Assembly: GCA_033344735.1 (NCBI GenBank)
Contig: JAWPMW010000001.1
Span: forward strand, 1,246,171-1,310,170
From: Gammaproteobacteria bacterium
GTDB lineage: Bacteria; Pseudomonadota; Gammaproteobacteria; UBA4575
Direction: 5' to 3'
DNA length: 64,000 nucleotides
Below the pieces are notes generated by a model that saw only the letters and a list, made by a program, of their open reading frames with translations, was not told the DNA's origin and did no database searches. The translations under genes and the position numbers were made by a program. Below, in pieces: positions 28,128-36,751 of the stretch (its first letter is position 1; every line of letters begins with the position of its first letter).

Positions 28128-28745
28128 ATGAAATTTTTAATTGAGTTTTTACCCATTATTTTATTCTTTGCTGCATACAAGCTTTACTCGCTCATTCCGG
28201 CACCAATTATTGATACACTCAATGCTTCTTTGCCTTTCTCTCTAACTCCTGGCAATGAATCAGATGCAATTTATTTTGCTACCTTAATTGCGATTGTCAT
28301 TTCAGGAATCACTGTACTAATTCACTATATAAAAAATCGCACATTCAATAAAAACCAAACTATTACATTTGTGTTATTCATCATCTTTGGAGGAGCCACT
28401 CTACTTTTACGCGACCCTACATTTATTAAATGGAAGCCTACTGTTATTAATTTAGTATTCGCCTTAATATTTTTTGGCAGCACATTTATTGGCGACAAAA
28501 ACCTAGCGCAAAGATTTTTAGGTGGCGCAATAAACGCACCCAAAAGCATATGGAACAAACTCAATGCCGCCTGGATTATTTTCTTCGTATTTATAGCAGC
28601 AATTAATCTCTATATCGCCTACAATTTTAGCGAAGAAATTTGGGTAAATTTCAAATTATTTGGAATGATAGGACTAACTATTGCTTTCATCATTATACAA
28701 ATGATTATTTTAAGCCGTTACATAATCGTAAAACCTGAAGATTAA
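28128..28745 (+). CDS. yciB: Inner membrane protein YciB (intracellular septation protein A family)
   Basis: 205 aa, ATG at 28128 with a TTCAGG ribosome binding site. The [20 protein letters not shown] start and the later [18 protein letters not shown] and [17 protein letters not shown] segments are diagnostic of YciB. Five to six transmembrane helices are seen. The family helps keep normal cell envelope and septation; its molecular activity is not known. It is followed by a YciI-like gene 20 bp later, as in E. coli where yciB and yciI lie close together. Confidence 0.95.
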   Translation: MKFLIEFLPIILFFAAYKLYSLIPAPIIDTLNASLPFSLTPGNESDAIYFATLIAIVISGITVLIHYIKNRTFNKNQTITFVLFIIFGGATLLLRDPTFIKWKPTVINLVFALIFFGSTFIGDKNLAQRFLGGAINAPKSIWNKLNAAWIIFFVFIAAINLYIAYNFSEEIWVNFKLFGMIGLTIAFIIIQMIILSRYIIVKPED

Positions 28746-28765
28746 TCCAGAAGAGTGAACTAAAT

Positions 28766-29065
28766 ATGTGGTATGCAATCATAAGTGAAGACGTTGAAAA
28801 TAGCCTAGAAAAACGTAAGAGCGCCCGTCCTTTGCATGTAGAACGTTTACAAGATCTTGCTAATGCTGGAAAGTTACTCACAGCCGGGCCACACCCAGCT
28901 ATTGATAGTGAAGACCCAGGTGATGCTGGATTTACTGGCAGCCTAATTATTGCTGAATTTGATTCACTTGAAGATGCTCAAATATGGGCGGATGCTGATC
29001 CATATATAGCAGCAGGTGTTTATAAACAAGTGACTATCAAGCCATTTAAGAAAGTACTTCCTTAA
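28766..29065 (+). CDS. yciI: YciI family protein
   Basis: 99 aa, complete YciI fold. The conserved His and Asp residues are in [11 protein letters not shown] and the [13 protein letters not shown] segment, with TAGPHPAID between them. The family is ferredoxin-like (related to muconolactone isomerase and EthD folds) and of unknown function. An AGAAGAG ribosome binding site lies just before the ATG. It sits between yciB and the parvulin lipoprotein gene, and 34 bp separate it from the latter, so the three are probably cotranscribed. Confidence 0.93.
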   Translation: MWYAIISEDVENSLEKRKSARPLHVERLQDLANAGKLLTAGPHPAIDSEDPGDAGFTGSLIIAEFDSLEDAQIWADADPYIAAGVYKQVTIKPFKKVLP

Positions 29066-29099
29066 CACGACATTCAAATACTCAACACAGGAAAAACCT

Positions 29100-29909
29100 A
29101 TGCATCGTTTACTAATATTAGCAGTGATATCAAGCGCGTTTATTGTTTCATCGTGTAACGAAGAAAACACTAGCTCCACTAGCAACGCAGCTGACATCCC
29201 CGCAGATCAGATTGCTGCAACTGTCAATAGCACTGTGATAAGCAAAGATGACTTAAATAACTTCAAAGAACTTAAAGGCAATCCTCAAGTGCCTGACGAT
29301 ACTGTCTTAGACGAAATGATTGCAACAGAATTACTTCGAGAAGAAGCCATAAAAGCAGGTATTGCAGACAAGAAAGATGTTCGCTTCCAAATACGACTTC
29401 AAGAGTCAGAAATGCTAGCTCGCCTACTAATGCGCGAGAAATTTGGCTCAATTAGTTTCTCAGATGAAGAATTAAAAGCGGCGTATGACAAACAAATGAA
29501 TGACACTGCTAGCAGTGAATTCAAAGCTCGTCATATATTACTTAAAACTGAAGATGAAGCACAGGCTGTAATTGAAGCACTTCGTAATGGTGAAGACTTT
29601 GTAAAGTTAGCGAAAGAGCGCTCAACAGGTCCTTCTGGTCCCAATGGCGGTGACCTTGGATGGTTCCAAGCTTCTCGCATGGTTCCTCCATTTGCTGAAG
29701 CAGTAAAACTTATGAATAAAGGCGATGTATCAGTAGCGCCTGTTCAAACTGATTTTGGATTTCATGTGATCAAACTGGAAGATATGCGTGAACTAGAAAA
29801 ACCTTCATTTGAATCAATGCGTGACCAGCTTCAGCAATCTCTAATAAGAGAAGCGATTAATGACTATATTCAAGAAGTCCAAGCTGCAGCAACCATCATC
29901 AAAAGCTAA
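29100..29909 (+). CDS. Peptidylprolyl isomerase, parvulin-type lipoprotein (PrsA/PpiC-like)
   Basis: 269 aa. The N-terminal hydrophobic stretch ends in the lipobox I-V-S-S-C (Cys19), so a lipoprotein is predicted. A SurA-like N-terminal helical region (30-130, VLDEMIATELLREEA) is followed by a parvulin domain at about 140-235 (ARHILLKTEDEA, GPNGGDLGWFQASRMVPPF, TDFGFHVIKLE). It would help fold periplasmic or outer-membrane proteins. An ACAGGAAA ribosome binding site precedes the ATG. It follows the YciI-like gene; substrates are unknown. Confidence 0.93.
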   Translation: MHRLLILAVISSAFIVSSCNEENTSSTSNAADIPADQIAATVNSTVISKDDLNNFKELKGNPQVPDDTVLDEMIATELLREEAIKAGIADKKDVRFQIRLQESEMLARLLMREKFGSISFSDEELKAAYDKQMNDTASSEFKARHILLKTEDEAQAVIEALRNGEDFVKLAKERSTGPSGPNGGDLGWFQASRMVPPFAEAVKLMNKGDVSVAPVQTDFGFHVIKLEDMRELEKPSFESMRDQLQQSLIREAINDYIQEVQAAATIIKS

Positions 29910-29963
29910 TTGACCAATAAAATTGGTTGCTTTTGGCCAAACATTGTTCAAGAATATAACTTG

Positions 29964-29985
29964 CAGGCTCGAAATTACGGGCCTG
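29964..29985 (+). other. Hairpin between the parvulin gene and the 52-aa gene
   Basis: CAGGCTCG (29964-29971) pairs with CGGGCCTG (29978-29985) with one U-G pair and a six-base loop. No T-run follows. It lies 54 bases after the parvulin stop and 41 bases before the small-gene ATG. It may protect the upstream mRNA end or act in the leader of the small gene. Confidence 0.45.
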
Positions 29986-30026
29986 TAATAACAATTACAC
30001 TCGGTACAAATCGAGGAGGAGAACAA

Positions 30027-30185
30027 ATGAGCAATATAGCTGAAGCACCTCAAGACTCTGTTCTACGCAGACATTGGCAGGCATCTCGCGAGATGCAATC
30101 TAGTTCTGCTGGAACCTCATCTCAAGCTAATACTACAGCACAATCTGGCGGGTTCTTTTCTTGGCTAAAATCTTTATTTAGCTAA
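30027..30185 (+). CDS. Small 52-aa protein with strong ribosome binding site
   Basis: 52 aa from the ATG at 30027, preceded by GAGGAGGAG 5-6 bases upstream, one of the best ribosome binding sites in the window. A longer frame back to 29910 is rejected for lack of any such site. The N-terminus is polar (DSVLRRHWQASREMQ, residues 10-24), the middle is Ser/Thr/Gln-rich, and the C-terminus is an aromatic, basic amphipathic segment (GGFFSWLKSLFS) that could touch a membrane. I do not recognise a named family. It follows the parvulin gene after 117 bp with a hairpin between, and is convergent with the zinc-knuckle gene. Confidence 0.7.
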   Translation: MSNIAEAPQDSVLRRHWQASREMQSSSAGTSSQANTTAQSGGFFSWLKSLFS

Positions 30186-30219
30186 CAAATATAGGCACAC
30201 AAGGATGTGTCACCGCTCT

Positions 30220-31020
30220 TTAAAATTGTTTTTGCGCATGCTGTATAAAAGCATATAACAAGCGGCCATCTTCACAATAGTATGTATCTGGTACTGCTTG
30301 TAGTTTTGCAGACTGTAAGCGCACACCGTTTACCACTGGAGTACATGAGTAAATATCTCGATACTCTGTAACCCGTAAATCTTCGCCACTATCAAAACAC
30401 ATCCTTTGATTGGTCAGTAAAATTTTTCCTTCACCTAAATTTTTCTTTTCAAGTGACTGCTTGGGTTTTTTCTGCAATAGATTTTCTGCTATGTGCAATA
30501 CTATTGACCATTGACGCTTATGCTCTGCTGGTTTTAATTGCTCCAAAGAACTTTCATTAAAGCACCACCACAACTGCTCCGTTTCTCGCAAATCGATAGA
30601 ATAGTTAGCAGGATTACAATTACTTTCTGGTAATAGGCCTGTTTGCAAAATCTCCACGGCCAGTAAATTTTGCTGTTGAGTTATAAAAAACTTATTTACA
30701 AATAAAGCTTCGGCAGGACTTAATTCATTCAGTAGCGCTAACCATGAATCAATATTACAAAAGATATCTTTTTCTATATAGTGTTTAGAAAAATATTCTA
30801 GCGCTCGATTCAATGTTCGTTGCTGTGCTTCATCAGCGAATCGATAACTAGCTATTTCATTAGTGATAATGTTAGCTAATTGATCACACTCAACATTCTC
30901 CAAACCCTCAACTAAATGCTCTGCAATTACTTGATTGGATTTATTATACTTTGCGAAACAGCTTTTATGTAGAGAATAAAAAAAGCCTGCAGACTTTCCA
31001 CAAAGTATGCAGGCTCCCAT
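30220..31020 (-). CDS. Unknown protein with N-terminal zinc knuckle and C-terminal GRAM/PH-like segment
   Basis: 266 aa. The N-terminus holds Cys4, Cys7, His18 and Cys21 (CxxC-x10-HxxC), a likely zinc knuckle. The middle is mostly helical. The C-terminal 70 residues start with GKILLTNQRMCF and include TEYRDIYSCTPVVNGVRL, a pattern resembling bacterial PH/GRAM-type domains, but this is tentative. No Shine-Dalgarno precedes the ATG at 31020, and an in-frame TAA 24 bases upstream leaves no other good start. The first 14 codons overlap a strong terminator hairpin for the upstream mlaA gene, which is odd. Not recognised as a known family. Confidence 0.75.
   Translation of the reverse strand: MGACILCGKSAGFFYSLHKSCFAKYNKSNQVIAEHLVEGLENVECDQLANIITNEIASYRFADEAQQRTLNRALEYFSKHYIEKDIFCNIDSWLALLNELSPAEALFVNKFFITQQQNLLAVEILQTGLLPESNCNPANYSIDLRETEQLWWCFNESSLEQLKPAEHKRQWSIVLHIAENLLQKKPKQSLEKKNLGEGKILLTNQRMCFDSGEDLRVTEYRDIYSCTPVVNGVRLQSAKLQAVPDTYYCEDGRLLYAFIQHAQKQF
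30978..31015 (-). terminator. Intrinsic terminator of mlaA, overlapping the next gene's start
   Basis: On the minus strand AGCCTGCA pairs perfectly with TGCAGGCT, then ACTTT with AAAGT after one mismatch, closing a GTGG loop, and seven T residues follow (30984-30978). It ends 38-75 bases past the mlaA stop codon. The stem covers codons 2-13 of the following gene, including those for the CxxC zinc ligands. Confidence 0.85.
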
Positions 31021-31052
31021 ATACGAAAATAACTCAAATAATTAAGAGTTAC

Positions 31053-31799
31053 TTACTCTTCATCAAGTTCATCATAAAGGTCAGATTCACCTTCAGGAGA
31101 TCCATCATGAACTAAGAAATCTCTACGGTCTAAGTAAGCTTCTCGAATAAATGTATATTTATCAGTAGAAATTTCATCAACTGTTTCTTCTAGCGACAAT
31201 AATTCTGCTCTTACAGACACGACATCCAGCGCGACAACGGCGATACGCTCACCAGTTTTAATCTCTACGTAGGTAAGTGGATTCAGTAACACTCTATCAA
31301 CAACTAAAGATGGAGAATCACGTAAAGTGGACGGGCCAAAGATTGGCCACATGATATAAGGCCCCGAATCCATTCCCCATACGCCTAAAGTTTGGCCAAA
31401 ATCCTCATCATGTTTGGTAAGGCCCATGGAGCTGGCCACATCAAACAAACCCAATATGCCAATAGTGCTATTTATCGCTAAACGACCGATATCTGAAAAT
31501 GAATTAGATACTTTACCCTGCAGCAAGTTATTAACAGCAACACTAATGTCATCTAAATTATCGAAAAAATTACGCACCCCTGTTTCGACAAAGCCTGGTG
31601 CAATTGCTTTATACCCCTTAGCGACTGGCTTCAAAATAGCTCGATCTAGGCCATCATTAAACCCGTACATAGAGCGATTAAAACCCTGCCATGGGTCACG
31701 CTCATCAGCAACATATTGTGTACTAGCACAGCCATTCAGCATCATTACTACGCATGCTAATAGAGCAACACACAACTTAGACATACCCCTTATTGCCAC
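31053..31799 (-). CDS. mlaA: MlaA (VacJ) outer-membrane phospholipid-trafficking lipoprotein
   Basis: 248 aa from a GTG at 31799 that has GGAGG 8 bases upstream. An in-frame ATG at 31814 overlaps that ribosome binding site, and an ATG at 31784 is also possible, so the start is moderately sure. The lipoprotein signal ends in L-N-G-C. The mature part begins with the family hallmark DPWQGFNRSMYGFND and contains NNLLQGKVSNSFSDIGRLAINSTIG and GPYIMWPIFGPSTLRD. MlaA removes misplaced phospholipids from the outer leaflet of the outer membrane with OmpC and the MlaBCDEF pump, not seen here. A strong terminator follows. It is 42 bp after argG. Confidence 0.95.
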   Translation of the reverse strand: MAIRGMSKLCVALLACVVMMLNGCASTQYVADERDPWQGFNRSMYGFNDGLDRAILKPVAKGYKAIAPGFVETGVRNFFDNLDDISVAVNNLLQGKVSNSFSDIGRLAINSTIGILGLFDVASSMGLTKHDEDFGQTLGVWGMDSGPYIMWPIFGPSTLRDSPSLVVDRVLLNPLTYVEIKTGERIAVVALDVVSVRAELLSLEETVDEISTDKYTFIREAYLDRRDFLVHDGSPEGESDLYDELDEE

Positions 31800-31841
31800 T
31801 GAGATTTCCTCCATATTGATTTGTACTTTAGTTTTATTTTT

Positions 31842-33053
31842 TTATTTTTTCGATTGCGCCTGAATTCTTAATCTTAAAGCATTTAGCTTAATAAAGCCTT
31901 CGGCGTCTTTTTGATCATACGCGCCTTGATCGTCCTCGAATGTGGCGATTGCCTCACTAAACAAACTTTCCTTCTCTGATTTTCGACCAGTAACACTAAT
32001 ATTACCTTTGTAGAGCTTTAAACGCACCTCCCCAGTGACACTTTTTTGGGTTTCATCGACTAATGCCTGTATAGCCATTCGCTCAGGACTCCACCAATAA
32101 CCATTATAAATTAGCTTGGCGTAGCGTGGCATAAGATCATCTTTAAGGTGAGCAAGCTCTCTATCGAGTGTGATAGACTCCAATGCACGATGCGCCTTGA
32201 GGAGTACTGTTCCGCCTGGTGTTTCATAACATCCGCGGGATTTCATTCCTACATAGCGATTTTCAACTATATCTAAACGCCCAATACCATGACGACCGGC
32301 ACGCTCATTTAGTAATTTTAGCATTGTCGCGGGCGATAGCTTCTCACCATTCAGTGAGACAGCATCACCATACTCAAAACCCATCTCAATATATTCAGGC
32401 TTATCTGGCGCTTGCTCAGGAGACACACTCCACTTCCACATATCTTCTTCAGGCTCTGTCCACGGATCTTCGAGAGGACCGCCTTCGTATGAGATATGCA
32501 ATAAATTTGCGTCCATAGAATAAGGTGATTTCCCTTTGCGCTTTTGCTCAACAGGTATTCCACGTTTTTCTGCGTATGCCATTAGTGTTTCACGCGAACT
32601 TAAATCCCATTCACGCCATGGCGCAATAATTTTAATATCAGGATTTAAGGCATATGCACCCAATTCAAATCTAACCTGATCATTACCTTTACCAGTAGCA
32701 CCATGAGAAATTGCATCGGCACCTGTTTCACGTGCAATTTCAATTAAACGCTTTGCAATCAACGGTCGAGCGATAGAAGTGCCTAATAAATACTCACCCT
32801 CGTAAATAGTATTACAGCGAAACATCGGATACACGAAGTCACGTACAAATTCCTCACGCAAATCTTCAATATAAATCTCTTTAACGCCAAGCTGTTTTGC
32901 TTTTGCGCGTGCGGGCTCAACTTCTTCTCCCTGGCCTAAATCAGCTGTAAATGTGACCACCTCGCACTGGTACTGTTCTTCTAACCAGCGCAAAATTACG
33001 GATGTATCCAGGCCTCCAGAATAAGCAAGGACGACTTTTCGAATGTCTGTCAT
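31842..33053 (-). CDS. argG: Argininosuccinate synthase
   Basis: 403 aa, short-type argininosuccinate synthase. The PP-loop [17 protein letters not shown] is at residues 10-26; [15 protein letters not shown] (near 115) and [14 protein letters not shown] (near 275) are conserved substrate-binding blocks. It joins citrulline and aspartate in arginine synthesis; argF and argD lie 6-8 kb away on the other strand, and argininosuccinate lyase is not in the window. A TATAAT -10 and an ARG-box-like dyad lie 40-60 bp upstream, so ArgR repression by arginine is likely. Confidence 0.98.
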   Translation of the reverse strand: MTDIRKVVLAYSGGLDTSVILRWLEEQYQCEVVTFTADLGQGEEVEPARAKAKQLGVKEIYIEDLREEFVRDFVYPMFRCNTIYEGEYLLGTSIARPLIAKRLIEIARETGADAISHGATGKGNDQVRFELGAYALNPDIKIIAPWREWDLSSRETLMAYAEKRGIPVEQKRKGKSPYSMDANLLHISYEGGPLEDPWTEPEEDMWKWSVSPEQAPDKPEYIEMGFEYGDAVSLNGEKLSPATMLKLLNERAGRHGIGRLDIVENRYVGMKSRGCYETPGGTVLLKAHRALESITLDRELAHLKDDLMPRYAKLIYNGYWWSPERMAIQALVDETQKSVTGEVRLKLYKGNISVTGRKSEKESLFSEAIATFEDDQGAYDQKDAEGFIKLNALRLRIQAQSKK

Positions 33054-33092
33054 AATGTTTTATCGATTAGTTTGGTGCAAATTGAACCACGC

Positions 33093-33113
33093 ATTATATC
33101 GAATGATTATTCG
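33093..33113 (-). promoter_or_regulatory. argG promoter -10 with overlapping ARG-box-like dyad
   Basis: On the minus strand TATAAT (33098-33093) lies 39 bases before the argG start codon. Directly upstream, CGAAT-NNNN-ATTCG (33100-33113) is a dyad matching the ARG-box layout TGAAT-NNNN-ATTCA, with one change per arm. The dyad lies in the spacer region between -10 and -35, where ArgR binding would block RNA polymerase. The -35 hexamer is weak. Confidence 0.6.
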
Positions 33114-33164
33114 AATAACCTAGTAAAATGACCCAGCAAGAATCCTAAATAGCTAGTTATCTTC

Positions 33165-33866
33165 ATGCCGACCCAACACAATATCATCAATAATGAAGTC
33201 AACTTCGTTCCTATGGGTAATCGTTTTCGAGGATTTTGCCCAGTTGTAATTGATGTAGAAACGGGCGGATTCAATGCACAAACTGATGCATTGTTAGAAG
33301 TTGCCGCGGTAATTTTAGGTATTGACGCTAAAGGCGTTTTACACTGCAAAGAATCTCATAGTATTCATATAAAGCCTTTTGAAGGCGCCAATATGGAACC
33401 AGCATCACTAGAAGTAAATGGAATTGATCCCTTTCATCCACTACGCATTGCTTCCCCAGAAGGTGAAGCGCTCAAAGCTATTTTCAAACATGTGCGCAAA
33501 GCTACTAAAGAAAATATATGTAAACGCGCTATCCTAGTTGGACATAACGCATTTTTTGATTTGAGCTTTCTAAATGCGACTGTAAATCGAGCCAATGTTA
33601 AGAACAATCCATTTCACCCTTTTAGTTGTTTTGATACCGTTAGCCTTGGTGCCATGGCATATGGCCAAACTGTTTTATCAAGGATTGCGCAAGTATCTGG
33701 GTTACCCTGGGATAATGATGAAGCTCACTCAGCACTATACGATGCACGCAAGACAGCTGAAATATTTTGCAAAATTCTTAATACCTGGAATGATAGAGTA
33801 GAAAATATGATACCCATGTCCAATCCAGACCTTGCTAATGAAGACCAAGAGCAACCTCAAGAATAA
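33165..33866 (+). CDS. rnt: Ribonuclease T
   Basis: 233 aa. DEDDh exonuclease motifs are in order: Exo I VIDVETGG (near residue 28), Exo II LVGHNAFFDLSFL (near 125), Exo III HSALYDARKTAEIF (near 189). The N-terminal NRFRGFCPVVIDVETGGFNA is the typical RNase T start, and the AVNRANVKNNPFHPFSCFDT region fits the family. RNase T trims 3' ends of tRNA and other stable RNAs as a dimer. It is divergent from argG (111 bp) and 23 bp upstream of efpL; the two are probably cotranscribed. Confidence 0.96.
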   Translation: MPTQHNIINNEVNFVPMGNRFRGFCPVVIDVETGGFNAQTDALLEVAAVILGIDAKGVLHCKESHSIHIKPFEGANMEPASLEVNGIDPFHPLRIASPEGEALKAIFKHVRKATKENICKRAILVGHNAFFDLSFLNATVNRANVKNNPFHPFSCFDTVSLGAMAYGQTVLSRIAQVSGLPWDNDEAHSALYDARKTAEIFCKILNTWNDRVENMIPMSNPDLANEDQEQPQE

Positions 33867-33889
33867 AAGTTAACCATCCATAAACACAG

Positions 33890-34456
33890 ATGCCTAAAGC
33901 CAACGAACTTAAACGAGGTATGGTCATTGACCTTAACGGCATCCCCCATGCTGTTAAAAATGTTGAAGCAAAGAGTCCTTCATCGCGAGGAGCCACAACG
34001 CTCTATAAAATTCGTTTTAAAAATCTCAAAACAGGGCAGAAATTGGATGAATCTTATAAAAGTGACGACTTATTAAAAGAAGCAGATTGTGTGCGAGTTT
34101 CAGTACAGTACTCATATTCCGATGGAGACAAGGTCATTCTAATGAATTCAGAAGACTATTCTCAATACGAAGTCGATCTTGAAGATATTGAGGACTTAAT
34201 GCCATACATTACAGAAGGTCTTGAAGGACTAACAGCATTAATTATGGACGGCGTACTTCTGAGCATTGAATTACCTCAGTCTGTTGAATTAAAAATCACC
34301 GAGACTGCACCCGCAATCAAAGGCGCAACAGCAGCAAGCAGAACAAAGCCAGCTACGTTAAGCACTGGTTTAGAAGTTCAAGTTCCCGAATACATTGAAT
34401 CTGGAGAAGTTATAAAAGTGAATACTGGGACTGGTAAGTTCATGTCACGAACATAG
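33890..34456 (+). CDS. efpL: Elongation factor P-like protein EfpL (YeiP)
   Basis: 188 aa with the three beta-barrel domains of EF-P. Arg33 in SPSSRGATTLYK stands at the loop tip where EF-P has its modified lysine, the mark of the YeiP/EfpL paralogue that works without that modification. The middle KVILMNSEDYSQYEV and the C-terminal ETAPAIKGATAASRTKPATL, STGLEVQVPEYI blocks fit. It eases ribosome stalling at proline-rich or similar motifs. It follows rnt by 23 bp; the canonical efp gene is not in the window. Confidence 0.95.
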   Translation: MPKANELKRGMVIDLNGIPHAVKNVEAKSPSSRGATTLYKIRFKNLKTGQKLDESYKSDDLLKEADCVRVSVQYSYSDGDKVILMNSEDYSQYEVDLEDIEDLMPYITEGLEGLTALIMDGVLLSIELPQSVELKITETAPAIKGATAASRTKPATLSTGLEVQVPEYIESGEVIKVNTGTGKFMSRT

Positions 34457-34557
34457 CTTTTAAACAGTAAACTTTTGGCGGTAAAATTAACGCAATTTAC
34501 ACAATACAATTTACCCAAATAGTTAATGCCCTCTCAATTGAGACATTGACGCTCCCA

Positions 34558-34875
34558 CTACTTAGTTGCAGCCTGCTCAATCATTGTTTGCAATTCACCT
34601 TTCTCAGCCATCTCAAGCGTGATGTCACATCCGCCAATTAATTCTCCATTAATATACACCTGCGGGAATGTAGGCCAATCTGCATAACGAGGAAGGTTCT
34701 GGAAAATCTCAGGATCCATAAGCACATTCACATAAGCAAATTCATGCCCACACTTCTTTAGCGCTTCTGCAGTACGCATAGAAAAACCACACTGCGGCAT
34801 TTGTGGGGTACCCTTCATGTAAACAATGACAGGGTTTGATTCAACTTGTTCTTTGATTCTATCTAACACATCCAT
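34558..34875 (-). CDS. grxD: Monothiol glutaredoxin (Grx4 type)
   Basis: 105 aa. The CGFS active site is at residues 29-32 (MPQCGFSMRT), with the WPTFPQVYINGELIGGCDI glutathione-binding block near 67-85. The family carries [2Fe-2S] clusters to iron-sulfur proteins. A GAGGATG ribosome binding site lies about 6 bases before the ATG. It follows the amidotransferase gene by 75 bp on the same strand and is convergent with efpL. Confidence 0.97.
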   Translation of the reverse strand: MDVLDRIKEQVESNPVIVYMKGTPQMPQCGFSMRTAEALKKCGHEFAYVNVLMDPEIFQNLPRYADWPTFPQVYINGELIGGCDITLEMAEKGELQTMIEQAATK

Positions 34876-34950
34876 ACTGACATCCTCTAAATGTAAACAA
34901 TCTGCTCTGAATTTCTAGGTATTTTATGCTGACAATGATCTACTGACTAC

Positions 34951-36738
34951 CTATCGTGAGGGATACGCTGCAGTGTCGACATTAGCTTGCAACCATTGTT
35001 CTAACAAAGCCATGTGCCAGATTTTACTTCCTTGCAGACGAGTGTGATATTGATCAGGCGCCGCCAACAATTTATCTACATAATCACGCGAATACAAACC
35101 ACGCTGAATACACGCACTCGACATTAATGTGTCACGTACCATTTCCAAAAATTCGCCACGCACATATTTCAGTGCCGGCATAGGAAAATACCCTTTAGGC
35201 CGATCGATAACTGCATCTGGAATTAACCCGCGTGCAATTTTCTTAAGTACATATTTCCCATCATCTTGTAACTTCATTTCTGGTGGCATTTGCATTGCCA
35301 GTTCTACTAATTCATGGTCCAAAAATGGTACGCGTGCTTCTAGTCCCCAAGCCATAGTCATGCTATCTACCCTCTTAACTGGGTCATCAACAATCAAAGT
35401 AGTCGCATCAAACTGGAGAACCGCGTCGATAAAAGTATCGGAATCACTTTTTTCAAGTGCTTCGCTAACTAACTGACTTGTGAAATCCTGCTGAACGTAA
35501 TCAACATTGACTGTTTTTGCATATTCATCAAAGTCGCGATCAAAATAAAATGAAGAGAATCGTTGAATATAGCTCCCTTGCGCAGCATGCATTTTCGGAT
35601 ACCAAAAATAACCAGCAAATACCTCATCTGCACCCTGTCCCGACTGCACTACCTTTATATCTTTACTCACTTGCTCCGCTAATAAATAAAATGCTACCGC
35701 ATCTTGCGCCACCATCGGTTCAGGCATACAGCGAATAGCTTCCGGCAGTCTTGTTAAGACTTGGTCATTGGCAATATGAAATCTCTGATGATTTGTCGAA
35801 AAACGTTCTACTACTGCGTCAGAATATTCAAACTCATTACCACGCTCTTCGGGCTGATCTTCAAATCCGACAGAATAGGTGTTCACTTGGCCATGTTTTT
35901 GTGCCAACAACCCTACTAACAAACTTGAATCCAACCCCCCTGACAACAACACACCTACAGGTACATCAGAAATTTCTAATCGACGATCAACAGCCAGTTG
36001 CAATGCTTGTTGAATTTGTTCAATCCATTCCTGCTCATCCTTTTCATCTTTTCGGCGCGCAGACAGTTCCCAGTATGCTTTCGACTCGCCCACTCCATTA
36101 ACATCTACCCACATAAAATGACCAGGCGCTAGTTTGCGTATACTTTTTAATATCGTTCTTGGTGCTGGCACAACCGCATGCAGTGTAAATTGATGTTGTA
36201 GCGCTTGAGTATCAATATCGGTATCAATTTTACCAGTTGCCAGCAAAGCTTGCGTGTTTGATGCAAATAAAAAAGAGTCATCTGTCTGGCTATAATAAAA
36301 AGGCTTAATACCCAGACGGTCACGTGCAACAAATAACTTTTTTTTGCGCTCATCCCAAATTGCAAAAGCAAACATACCTATTAACTTTTCAAGGCATTGT
36401 TCACCCCAAAGCTCATAAGCCTTTAAAATGACCTCGGTATCACCAGACGATGAAAACTGCACTCCCCGCGCTTGCAATTGCTGGCGTAATTGTGGGTAAT
36501 TGTAAATTGTGCCATTGAAAACAATAGACATTGATTTGTTAGCAGTGCGCATCGGCTGATGGCTCGCTGACGTCAAATCAATAATCGACAACCTTCGATG
36601 GCCCAACCCAATTTGTTTATTTATATAAACACCTTGATCATCCGGACCACGCCTCTCAAGATGTACAAGCATATTATTAATACTTTGCTCACTGGGAGAC
36701 TGACCACGCCAGCTTAATTCACCACAAATTCCACACAT
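34951..36738 (-). CDS. asnO: Class II glutamine amidotransferase/asparagine synthetase-like, probable N-acetylglutaminylglutamine amidotransferase
   Basis: 595 aa. The nucleophile is Cys2 (MCGICGELSWRG), followed by RRGPDDQG, LGHRRLSIIDL and the ATP pyrophosphatase loop LLSGGLDSSLL (near residue 268). The block HAVVPAPRTILKSIRKLAPG and overall length resemble the NAGGN amidotransferase group (TIGR03104) rather than AsnB or the XrtA-linked amidotransferase. NAGGN is a dipeptide osmolyte made with a GNAT/ATP-grasp synthetase (Ngg). No ngg gene is nearby; the neighbours are grxD and a hydantoinase B, 13 bp upstream. The fold is certain, the exact product less so. Confidence 0.82.
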   Translation of the reverse strand: MCGICGELSWRGQSPSEQSINNMLVHLERRGPDDQGVYINKQIGLGHRRLSIIDLTSASHQPMRTANKSMSIVFNGTIYNYPQLRQQLQARGVQFSSSGDTEVILKAYELWGEQCLEKLIGMFAFAIWDERKKKLFVARDRLGIKPFYYSQTDDSFLFASNTQALLATGKIDTDIDTQALQHQFTLHAVVPAPRTILKSIRKLAPGHFMWVDVNGVGESKAYWELSARRKDEKDEQEWIEQIQQALQLAVDRRLEISDVPVGVLLSGGLDSSLLVGLLAQKHGQVNTYSVGFEDQPEERGNEFEYSDAVVERFSTNHQRFHIANDQVLTRLPEAIRCMPEPMVAQDAVAFYLLAEQVSKDIKVVQSGQGADEVFAGYFWYPKMHAAQGSYIQRFSSFYFDRDFDEYAKTVNVDYVQQDFTSQLVSEALEKSDSDTFIDAVLQFDATTLIVDDPVKRVDSMTMAWGLEARVPFLDHELVELAMQMPPEMKLQDDGKYVLKKIARGLIPDAVIDRPKGYFPMPALKYVRGEFLEMVRDTLMSSACIQRGLYSRDYVDKLLAAPDQYHTRLQGSKIWHMALLEQWLQANVDTAAYPSR

Positions 36739-36751
36739 ATTGTTTTTTTAT

